Assembly (NCBI GenBank): GCA_947471745.1
Contig: CANJKZ010000078.1
Coordinates: forward strand, 2,856,501-2,920,500
Source of the DNA: Closterium sp. Naga37s-1
Lineage: Eukaryota > Streptophyta > Zygnematophyceae > Desmidiales > Closteriaceae
Length of the DNA: 64,000 nucleotides
Reading direction: 5' to 3'
Shown here: piece after piece, positions 10,328-19,957 of the stretch
How the letters are laid out: each line of letters begins with the position of its first letter
Position numbering within the stretch: position 1 is the stretch's first letter
The notes under the pieces: model-generated
Database searches by the model: none
Seen by the model: only the letters and a program-made list of their open reading frames with translations
Told to the model about the DNA's origin: nothing
Position numbers and translations under genes: made by a program

Positions 10328-13300
10328 CTAGTTCATGCTCATTCCACTCATGCGCACACAACGCCAATGAGGCTCATCCGCAAGCCTCTTGGTGAGGAAG
10401 TCTGCTGGCTGCTGGTGAGTCTTGATATAGATTGGATTCACGGTCCCCCTCTTTACCTCCTTACGCAGCCAGTGCCACTTGATACGCATGTGCTTGTTCA
10501 ACCCATGAAGCACTGCGTTCCTGGCCATCCCAAGAGCCCCCTTGCTATCACAAAACAGCGGCGTAGCAACCTTCTGCTCCTAGCCAATCTCCTCTAACAG
10601 CCTCCTCAGCCAAATCACCTCCTTCACCCCATGGAACATTGCCATGTACTCTGATTCAACAGAGGAGAGTGCCGTCTCCGTCTGCTTCTTGGACCTCCAA
10701 CTAATAGGTCCTCCCCCAAGTACGCAGATGTATCCTCCCACAGATGAGGAATCGTCCTTCTCAGAAGCCCACGTAGCATCGGTAAAGCAAGTGAGAAACA
10801 GCTTGCCTTCTCCAAGCCGCTCCTCCTTCTCTTTCAGCACCTCAACCCCTTTCTGCTTCACCTGTGCAGATGCGGAGTATTGAACTCCAATGCTTGGGTG
10901 AGAGTTCATGTACTTCACCACACGCTCAGCTGCATCCACCTGCTCCTCTGATGGATTCTGCACCACCCTAGCCAGCTGCCCAATTGAGAAAGAGATGTCG
11001 GGCCTTGTATGAACCGCGGCATACAAGAGGCTGCCCACCAAGGACTGAAATTGCTGCTGCTCCTCGGCTTCAACCCCTTCATCCTCTGCTGCCTTCACAA
11101 GCTTGAATTCTGCTGGCAGGGGAGTTGCAACCTTGCGGTCATTCTCAATCCCATATTTCTCCCCCAGCTCCTTGATGAACTTCTCCTGATGCAACTTCAA
11201 CCACCTGTGATCCAGATCCCTCTCCACGTGCATCCCGAGGTAGTACTTTACCTCCCCAAGGGTCTTGCACTTGAAGTTCTTCATCAGCTGCTGCTGCACT
11301 TTCTGGATCTCCTTCATGCTGCTGCTGAAGAGAAGAATGTCGTCCACGTAGACCAGAAACAGCACCAGCTTCTCCCCCTCCCCCTTGAGAAAGAGGCTCT
11401 CATCACAGCTGCTGGTCCTGAATCCCATCTCCTCTAAAACAGCTGCCAACTTCTGGTACCAGCAGCGTGGCGCCTGCTTCAAGCCGTAGATGGACTTTTT
11501 CAGCTTGCACACCCTGCCCGTACCATCCTCATACCCAGGTGGCTGCGTCATGTACACATCCCTCTCTAAAATCCCATTGAGGAATGCCGTTGATATATCC
11601 ATCTGAATGATGGATTTCCCACTAACGGCTGCATTTGCCAACAAGACACGGAGGGTAGGGGGTTTGGCAGTGGGAGCAAAGATCTCATTCAAGTCCTGCT
11701 TCTCCTTCTGCATAAACCCCTTAGCCACCAGCCTACTCTTGTAGATGGTGACCCGTCCCTTGTCATCGGTCTTGATCCTTAGCACCCACTTGCACTGTAC
11801 GGCTTTCTTCCCCTCAGGCAGCACCACCAGATCCCATGTCCCATTCTCTAGCAAGCTTTGGTACTCAGCATCCCTAGAAACCAGCCATTTCTCCCTATCT
11901 GGTCCAGCTAATGCCTCCTCCATGCTTGCTGGTTCCTCTGGTGCAGGGGCAAGAAAACAGTAGGCAGGTTCATCCTCCTCATCCGGGTCATAGCCATGCG
12001 GTAGAATCAGCAATGCCTCCTCATTCCCAAGCTGCTGCTCTGCAACATCAGCTCCTGCAGTCAGCTTCATAGTGGCCATACGGGTACGTCCTGGCCTGGA
12101 GACAGGTGTCTCCCATCCCCTCATAACGACACCCTTCGGCTTCCTCCTTGATGGTAGCGCAGGAACCTTAGCTTTTCCCAGCTGCTGTTCTCCTCCCTCA
12201 GATCCAGCAGCTTCCTTGGTGCTATCACTAGTCTCCACATCATCTCCTCCACCACCAGGTGCCTCCTGCACCTTCTCTCCATCACCACCCTCTGCAGCTG
12301 CCTCCTCCCACTCCTCCCACACACTAGGAGTCAGGTCCAGCTGCATGGTGATCTGCTCCATCTGCTCGGATACCTTGGTCTCCGGCTGTTTCTTCCATCC
12401 CCCATACATCATGCCCTCAACAAACTTCACATCCCTGCTGTCAAACAACACACCCTTGGATGGTTCCCACAGCAGCCATCCCTTCCTCTCAGCAGCCAGC
12501 CCCAAATGCACACACCAGATTGCACTCGCCCCCAACTTACTTCGATACTTCTTGGGGACGTGGGCGACTGCCATGCAACCGAACACCCTCAGCATGTCCA
12601 CCGGCGGCTTCCTCCCAAGCCACCTCTCCAGCGGCACCCACGATTCATTACCAACCTTAGTGAGCACCCTGTTCCTAGCCACGGTAGCGTGCCGGACAGC
12701 ATGGGGCCACATGGAATTGCCCACCCCTGATTCTATGAGCAGCGCCCTAGCTGTCTCCAGAATGGTCCGGTTCGCCCGTTCTGCTACACCGTTGGACTGC
12801 GGAGAGTAAGTCGTGGTCAGCTCCCTCTGAATGCCCTGCTTCTTGAGCCAGGCCGTCATCTCAGCTCCAAGGAACTCACCACCCCGGTCTGTCCTAATCC
12901 GCTTCACTACACACTCCGCTTGCTTCTCCACGAATGGCAGCCAATCTTCCTTTATCGTAGGGGCGGCGTGGTCCTTTTGCTTCAGCGGATACGCCCACAT
13001 GAGTCTGCTCCAATCATCCACAATGGTTAGGAAATACCGCTCCCCCTTGTGCCCTTGCACCGGCAGCGGCCCCACCAAGTCCATGTGAACCAGCTCCAAA
13101 GGCTTCTTGCTCCTGCCAGTCACGCTATGAAAAGGGAAACGAGTGAATTTTGAGAGCAAACAGATTTCACAGTTGTCATCAGGTGGCTGTCCGTTCAACT
13201 TCAAACCCTTGACGCCTCCATCTTTCTCTAGCTGCTTCAACAAGGGCATTGCCACATGCCCCAAGCGTCGGTGTGCCGTTGCCCAATCTGTCTCCCCAGA

Positions 13301-13969
13301 TCTGGCCGACACTTTCACACCAACCCCTCCAACGGCGTTGCACTCCCCCTGGGATGCAGACCCCTCTCCAGCCTGCCCCCCACCGTGCCACGCCAACGCC
13401 GGCAGCTGCCACATGGATCTGTACACATCCTTGCTCTCGTGCAGATCCCAAAGCACCCGATTTCCCAGCTGCCCCTTGTACGTGCGTGCCCCATCCGTGC
13501 TAGTGCTCACCCCAGCCTTGGCAAGCTTACGGAGGGAGATGAGGTTGGCCTTGAGATCAGGAACGAGGAGAACGTCGTGCAGCACCACCGGTTTGCCATC
13601 CGCTCCCTTGAATGCAGCTCGTCCCGCACCAGCCACCTTCAGCGCGTGTCCAGAGGCAGAGCACACCTCATTGATCGGTGCAGCTCGTACGTCATCAAGC
13701 AGCTCCTTGCGCGGCGTCATCGTCCAAGCAGCGCCCGTGTCCAACACCCAATAGTCCAGGGGATGCAGAGGCGTCCAACCTTTGCAGAGGCGTCTCCTTG
13801 CTCCCCCTGCTCTCCAATATGGAAGAACTGGCCTGCGGTGCGCTCCTTCTTCTTCTCTGCACCGCCGTTGCTCTTCGGGTTGTTGTCGGACGAATCGGCG
13901 AACATGTTCGCGCCGTTTTTCTGGTTCCTCCGCGCGCCGCCATCCTGGTGACGATTCTGGGGGGTCCAT
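10328..13969 (-). pseudogene. Type-1 copia Pol (copy B) with one nonsense codon
   Basis: Polyprotein for reverse transcription and integration. In order: retropepsin (WVLDTGAAWTM, near residue 77); integrase zinc domain (HRRLGH ... CEIC, about 245-285) and catalytic core (HMDLVGPL, RTDRGGEF, QSNGVAER: the D, D and E are all present); a variable linker rich in Glu/Gly; reverse transcriptase (VQCKWVLRIKTDDKGRV, MDISTAFLNG, YGLKQAPRCWYQKL, YVDDILLF catalytic box near 873); RNase H. The frame is open for 1129 codons to a TAG at 10580-10582 that replaces the CAG present in copies C and D. The same frame then continues to the natural stop at 10328. The first codons overlap gag by ~250 bases in the -1 frame. 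Without the TAG all catalytic residues look competent. Confidence 0.9.
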
Positions 13970-14931
13970 CCATCGGGTTTCTTATAGCACAAAAACCAGG
14001 GGTGCCCCTCCTTCTCACAATACCAGCAACTCCCTTTCATTTTGCCACCAGCACCCGACTTGCCCCCACGTCCAGATTTCGCACCGCGACCCCAACCGGT
14101 ACCTCCTTGTTGGTCGTTGGAGTCGTCGTCCTTCTTTGCACCTCGTCCAGCACCACCGAAGCCACGTCCTCTGCCACGTTGGCTCCCTTGCATCCCGTAG
14201 CCGCTGCTGCCATCGTCTCCACCCCTCAGTTGGCGGCGACGGAAGTCCTCCTCCAGAATCTTCGTCCGCACCCACTCGAGCGTCCACAAGCTCTGGTTCT
14301 GCGGCAGGCTCAATCCGCTCGTGAATTGAAGCCACGATTCCGGCAGCAGCGATAGCATCTTCAAGCACTTGGTCTGCTCCGGGTAGGTGATTCCCCCGAT
14401 CGCCAACTTTGCGTAGAGGTCGCGAATTTTGTCCAAAACAGGTTGCACCGGCTCTCCCTCGCTCAAGCGCAACGCGGACAGCTTCCTCTCCAGCATCAAC
14501 GTTGCGACAACGGAGGTCGGGGCGTGCAGTTCCTTCAACACGGTCCACGCCTTCGGACCGCAATCAACCTCCGGCAGCAGGTGCATGACGTGGTGACGCT
14601 GGTTCAGCTCCAAACTCTGCGACATCAAGTAGTAGCCAGCCGAGGCGCGCTCGTCCCAATCTTCCTGCAGCGCGGGGTCACTCGATCTAGGCTCCTCCCC
14701 AATCATTAGTTTCAACAAACCGATCTGACAGAAATAAAGTTGCATTTTCCAGGCCCAATCATCATAGCCCTCACCATTGAACTTCTCGACGGTGAAGTTC
14801 TTCAGCACCTCCTTGATCAGCGAGCCCTGGTTTGTTCGCGCTCCCCTTGGCGCCGAAACACCAGAATCCTGGCTGCCGCTACGATCTTGGGCTGAAGATT
14901 CACCAGCTCACGCCGAGGTATTTCCCGCCAT
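13717..14931 (-). pseudogene. Type-1 copia Gag (copy B), TGA at codon 8
   Basis: Colinear with and about 97% similar to the intact Gag at 3697-4911. The ATG at 14931 is followed by a TGA at 14908-14910 where copy A has GGA (Gly). Beyond it the frame is open through the capsid region and the CCHC knuckle (CWYCEKEGHPWFLC) to 13717. Translation could only restart at an internal codon, which would remove the N terminus. The end overlaps pol. Confidence 0.85.
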
Positions 14932-14977
14932 AGCTACCTATAACGAGGATCACTATAACGCAGCTCTGATACCAGCT

Positions 14978-15760
14978 TGTTGGTGTAAGGGCCTAATAAA
15001 CTCAGGCTATTAAGACGTTATCCAACTTAAAACCTCTCCTCGGGGTCACCTCCAAGGGTCCCTGGGTGCTTGGTACAAGACCAGCCCCTATCCTCGGGTC
15101 CGAGTTTGTAGAGAGAGGGATCAAGAGGGACTTAGTCAAAACAGCAAGAGTACCTTGAACGTCGCGCAGCGTGCCGTGCAGTTCGTCGATCAGATTAAGC
15201 TGAGAACTCACTATATAAAAGCTCACTCCAAGAGCTTTCAAAAGAGCCAAGTTGCCTCGCGAAAAGTTCTGCCATTGCAGAGTTATGGCTCGGACAGCGT
15301 TTGTCAAGCGTCGTAGTACTAGCTTACTAGCGTTGACTCGGTAGCATTCCGCCGTCGCACCGCGTAGATACGAAATTCCAGCAAGGAAGGAATTCGCTTG
15401 AATCAAATTTTTATATATTCAGGTACAAACAGAGAAGGAATATATAGTTTTAGCTAGCAAGGACCTTGGGAATCAACCTGGGAACAACCAGGGATGATCC
15501 CAAATAATTCCAAGCAACAGAACCAACCTGGCTGGACAAAACAGCAGGTCGTAGGTTGGTAAACAACCTCTGGTTCTGTTTTTCCAACCTGGGAAAACAA
15601 CAACCAGGTTCAGGTCCTAAAAAAAGAACCTGTTTTGTCTTTGCCCAACCAGCCAAATGCTGGTTCCGCTGGTTTCCCCTGGCCCCGTAGCATGCAGATA
15701 CAAACAAACAACATCCAACCTTCACCTAAATTGTACCCCTATAGTGCCTGCCCTGCTACA
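14978..15760 (-). repeat. Type-1 copia LTR (5' LTR of copy B)
   Basis: A 783-bp LTR preceding the primer-binding site and gag of copy B. It differs from the other type-1 LTRs in a cluster at 15155-15235 (for example GTCGCGCAG for ATTGCGCAG, and the loss of the GTCGTTATATCG block). It is therefore not the twin of the left LTR. Confidence 0.85.
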
Positions 15761-16240
15761 CTATAGTACCAACGATATGGGTAAGTTACGCGCTTATTCT
15801 GAGTACCATCCTTATGGTTAAATAATGCACTTACTCTTAGTACCAACCATATGAGTAAATTACGCGCTTACGCTTAGTACCATCCATATGGGTAAGTTAC
15901 ACACTTACTCCTATCACCATCTATATCGGTAAGTATCGCGCTTATGCTGAGGACCAACTATGTGGATAGGTTACACGCTTAATCTTTGTATCATCCATAT
16001 GGATAAGTAACGCGCTTATGCTTAGAACAAATCTAATGGGAATTTATGCACTTACTCTTAGTACCATCTATATGGCTAAGTAACGCACTTACTCTTAGTA
16101 CCATCGATGTGGGTAATGCGCTTACGCTTAGTACCAACGCTATGGGTAAGTTACGCATTTGCTCTTAGTACCATCCTTCTGGGTAAATAACACAGTTACT
16201 CTTAGTATTATACATGTGGGTAAGTAACACACTTACACTC
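15761..16240. repeat. 37-bp tandem repeat
   Basis: About 13 imperfect copies of a 37-bp unit, consensus approximately TACCATCCATATGGGTAAGT followed by TACGCGCTTACTCTTAG. The first two units are exactly 37 bases; later ones carry small indels. The array is AT-richer than its surroundings. It begins immediately after the LTR of copy B and ends at the gypsy reverse transcriptase remnant. It holds no gene. Confidence 0.85.
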
Positions 16241-16253
16241 CCAACACGGCATC

Positions 16254-17098
16254 CATCACCCTCTAAAACACCGCCGATGCGTTCCGCAGCCCGAATGGCA
16301 TGAAATTTCATTCGTACAGCCCGTCAGGCCCATGGAAGGCCGTCTTCTTCTTGTCTTCCTCCGTTATCAGTATCTGTCTTCAGCCTTGACGAAGGTCTGG
16401 CGTAGAAATGACCCAGCTGCCCTGTAGCTGGTCAAATATTTCTTCTGCCATGGGCATGGGGTATATGTCTGTTACTATCACTTTGTTTAGCCCTTTGTAA
16501 TCTCCACACATCGTGCAGGACAGCACGGTACCCGTCAAATCTGTCCTTGCTGCTACCACCGTAGCTGCCGTGTAGTCTGATGTAGATCTCTTGATTAGTC
16601 CTGGCGCCAGCAGCTCCTGACACTACGGTGTGCAGATGCTTATGAGCTGGGGACTCATCCTCCTCCTCCTTTGAAACACCAGTACTTCGCTGGTCAGTCA
16701 GAGGTGCATAGTGCTTGTGACGCACTTCCCGAGCTGTTGCAGTGTGTGCGCAAATGTTGCTGCATGCTGTCGGAGCAGTGCCTCCAGCCGCAGTGCCGCT
16801 TCTCCCTGCATCACTCCTCCGATTTCCCACTGCGTGTCGTGGTCTTTTGGCAGCACCACTCCTTCTCCTTCCATCTTTCGCTCTCTTGCGCCTTCATCCC
16901 TTGTTACTCCTTTTTATGCTGTTGCCTCTTGAGCCCCCACCTCCTCTTCCAGTGGTTGCTCTCCCCTTCCTTCTTCAGCTTCTGCCGCAATCGCTATATA
17001 TGCCCTACCAGGGCCCAGGAATACCTCGTCTCGGTCTGGTATCCATCTCTCTGTTGGGTCGTCTTCCGCTTCTCTTGCAGCACCCCCTTCTTCCGCAT
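16254..17098 (-). pseudogene. Ty3/gypsy linker and reverse transcriptase remnant
   Basis: Minus-strand translation gives, across broken frames, a pre-RT segment (EALLRQHAATFAHTLQQLGK, about 16720-16780) and then the palm of a Ty3/gypsy reverse transcriptase: MCGDYKGLNKVIVTDIYPMP, a STPDLRQG block and KTAFHGPDGLYE / MPFGLRNASA (16530-16254). Stops replace several codons (after LRQG, after GLYE). The YxDD box, RNase H and integrase are missing; sequence stops where the 37-bp repeat begins. It lies downstream of, and in the same orientation as, the DNA methyltransferase at 17099-18354, so both probably belonged to one element. Confidence 0.7.
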
Positions 17099-18354
17099 CT
17101 ACCATGCCTCTTGTTCCAGGTGTTCCAGTAGAATCTCCATTTCCTCCTCCTTGATCTCATCTCCCTGAGTCTTGGGGTCAGCCCTTGTGGCGTGGTCTCT
17201 TCTCCTTTCTAGCCTATTCCTCTCCAGGTGCCTGTCCATGGTCCCCACCAGCCAGTGCAGGGCATTTAGATCCATCAGCCTTCCCAGTGCTTTCCTCATC
17301 TGCAGCTCTGTCACATCTACGCTGGCTATCGCTCCTGCCATAAACTGCATTGCCAGCTCACGTTCCAAAGCTGTTGGCTCCTCCCACACTCCCTTCAGGC
17401 GGTCGAACACCATTCCCGGACCCTCCACTCCATCCTTCATCCTGAAGCCGTTTGCCTTCTCATAGGCTACCAGGGTCGGCCAAGCCTGTCGTGGCTCTCC
17501 CACATTGTTACACGGGAATTGCGTCTCGTGGTCCGGGTACCGCACTCGTGCTGGCAGCCTTGCTGGCTCCAAGATGTCTTGCACCAGGCGTGGACGGGGT
17601 CGCTCCATCAGTGACAGCTCGTACTGATGAACAGCCTCCGGCACCACGTTTTGCCAGTACCTGCGTGCGCGATGCGTATGACTTCCATTCTGTGTTGCGT
17701 CCAAGGCCACTCCTGCCCCTAGCTCTCCCTTTATCTCTTCTTTTATTTGCTTGACTACCTCATTTCCATCACCCCTCGTGTCTATGTTCTCCATGACATA
17801 GGCCACCTCTCTTTGCTTCCGCTTGATCAATTTCATGACACTAATCAGCTCTCGAAACAATCCACCCCTGGGATCGTCCATCCCGCTGCCTTCCCCTGCC
17901 CTCGACATCCCCTGGCACTCCCATCCAGTGATGACCAGATCGATGTGCCCCCAGTGAGCTAGCGCATCCTCCTTAACGTCCTCTACCCTGTGGCAAATCC
18001 ACTCCACTCCCCGGTCCACGGCTCCCTCATACAGCTGAGAGGGGTATCTCTCCTCTAGCTTCTTCAGGTGATGCCACGACATGAGACCGGCTGCCTCATC
18101 GTTGTCCACGTAGATATATTTCTCCACTTTCAGCCCCGCCTTCAGCACTGCCGCCAACCCTGTGCTGATGCCACTGAACAAGTCTAGAAGCACTATAGGC
18201 CTTTAAAACACTCTGCTGTCCAGGTGCAACTCCTTCAGACTCCCGCTCTCTCCCCACTGTTGCCGGTGCCAGTCTCGGTATCGTCTTTCCTCTTCCAACT
18301 GCTCCCAATTCATCACCCTTAACTCTTCTTCCACCGTCTTGACCTCCGCCTGAT
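17099..18354 (-). pseudogene. Retrotransposon-borne cytosine-5 DNA methyltransferase
   Basis: From 18193 the minus strand is open for 364 codons and reads as a C5-cytosine methyltransferase catalytic domain, closest in layout to DNMT3-like enzymes. Motif I is LLDLFSGISTGLAAVLKAG (SAM binding), motif II VDNDE, motif IV VITGWECQGMS with the catalytic Cys near residue 93, motif VI MENI (135-137), motif VIII HRARRYWQNV (~174-183), then a target-recognition region. The C terminus (ERELAMQFMAGA...LGRLMDLNALHW) resembles the tails of element-encoded enzymes. The usual Pro before the catalytic Cys (PPCQ or SPCN) is Glu here, so activity is uncertain. The same frame continues upstream (VEEELRVMNWEQLEEERRYR) through one TAA at 18205-18207, so 18193 is not a true start. 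Retrotransposon DNMTs are known from charophytes and dinoflagellates. Confidence 0.75.
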
Positions 18355-18361
18355 AGGCCTC

Positions 18362-19143
18362 TGTTGGTGTAAGGGCCTAATAAACTCAGGCTATTAAGAC
18401 GTTATCCAACTTAAAACCTCTCCTCGGGGTCACCTCCAAGGGTCCCTGGGTGCTTGGTACAAGACCAGCCCCTATCCTCGGGTCCGAGTTTGTAGAGAGA
18501 GGGATCAAGAGGGACTTAGTCAAAACAGCAAGAGTACCTTGACCATTGCGCAATGTGCCGTGCAGACCGTCGATCGGATTAAGCTGAGAAGTCGTTATAT
18601 CGAAGCTCACTCTAAGAGCTTTCAAAAGAGCCAAGTTGCCTCGCGAAAAGTTCTGCCATTGTAGAGTTACGAATAGGACAGCGTTGGCCTAGCGTTGAAG
18701 TGCTAGCGTACTAGCGTTGACTCGGTACCATTCTGCCGTCGAATCGCGTGGATACGAAATTCCAGCAAGGAAGGAATTCGCTTGAATCAATTTGAATATA
18801 TTCAGGTACAAACAGAGAAGGAATATATAGTTCTAGCTAGCAAGGACCTTGGGAATCAACCTGGGAACAACCAGGGATGATCCCAAATAATTCCAAGCAA
18901 CAGAACAAACCTGGCTGGACAAAACAGCAGGTGGTAGGTTGGTAAACAACCTCTGGTTCTGTTTTTCCAACCTGGGAAAACAACAACCAGGTTCAGGTCA
19001 TAAAAACAGAACCTGTTTTGTCTTTGCCCAACCAGCCAAATGCTGGTTCCGCTGGCTTCCCCTGGCCCTGTAGCATGCAGATACAGACAAACAACATCCA
19101 ACCTTCACCTAAATTGTACCCCTATAGTGCCTGCCCTGCTACA
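18362..19143 (-). repeat. Type-1 copia LTR (3' LTR of copy D)
   Basis: A 782-bp LTR with TG...CA ends and the same CTATAGTCAACC internal junction as copies B and C. It is inserted in the upstream part of the DNMT retrotransposon. Confidence 0.85.
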
Positions 19144-19957
19144 CTATAGTCAACCAAACAAAACAGTACAATTTCAAGTTGGATAGAACTGAATCTGCGC
19201 AATCAATTCAACCGAACTGCAAAGCTTCCATCTTGGGTTCCTTTGCGAGCTCGTCCTTTCTGCTTGCACTGTTCATAGCGCGTACAATGTTGTGCCGAAG
19301 CGCACATTGCGCGAGTACCTGCAAATGCATCAAGCGAAAATTGCGAAAGCCAACAAACACACGAACATTCCATTCACACCCAAATGCATTCGCACATGCA
19401 TACTCGTACAAACAGACGGCAGGATGTCGTGCAATGTGAATTTGCACCCAACACACTCCCCCTCAGCCTGCCGGCTGCATTCCACATCATTCCATGCTAG
19501 TTCATGCTCATTCCACTCATGCGCACACAACGCCAATGAGGCTCATCCGCAAGCCTCTTGGTGAGGAAGTCCGCTGGCTGCTGGTGAGTCTTGATGTAGA
19601 TCGGATTCACCGTCCCCCTCTTCACCTCCTTACGCAGCCAGTGCCACTTGATACGCATGTGCTTGTTCAGCCCATGAATCACAGCGTTCCTGGCCATCCC
19701 AAGAGCCCCCTTGCTATCACAAAACAGCGGCGTAGCAACCTTCTGCTCCTGGCCAATCTCCTCTAACAGCCTCCTCAGCCAAATCACCTCCTTCACCCCA
19801 TGGAACATTGCCATGTACTCTGATTCAACAGAGGAGAGTGCTGTCACCGTCTGCTTCTTGGACCTCCAACTAACAGGTCCTCCCCCAATTACGCAGATGT
19901 ATCCTCCCACAGATGAGGAATCGTCCTTCTCAGAAGCCCACGTAGCATCGGTAAAGC
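19144..19957 (-). pseudogene. Type-1 copia RNase H end and 3' UTR (copy D)
   Basis: The minus strand reads the last ~137 codons of pol (GGYICVIGGGPVSWRSKKQT through TKRLADEPHWRC) without a nonsense codon, keeping the Gln that is a TAG in copy B. The 3' UTR runs 19496-19144. The element breaks at about 19957 in the middle of RNase H and is fused to the integrase of type-2 copy H, so everything 5' is missing. Confidence 0.8.

Larger units (their letters stand above)
9192..15760 (-). mobile_element. Type-1 copia retrotransposon, copy B, near full length
   Basis: A 6.57-kb Ty1/copia element read on the minus strand: LTR (15760-14978), primer-binding site, gag, pol (protease, integrase, reverse transcriptase, RNase H, the copia order), 3' UTR, LTR (9974-9192). 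It has one nonsense codon in gag (TGA, codon 8) and one in RNase H (TAG at 10580-10582) but otherwise long open frames, so it is a recent inactivation. The bases flanking the two LTRs (CTTTG left, CTATA right) do not form a target-site duplication. Confidence 0.85.

Noticed and set aside
15761-16240. CRISPR array
   Set aside because: Units are contiguous 37-bp diverged repeats with no unique spacers, in a eukaryotic genome.
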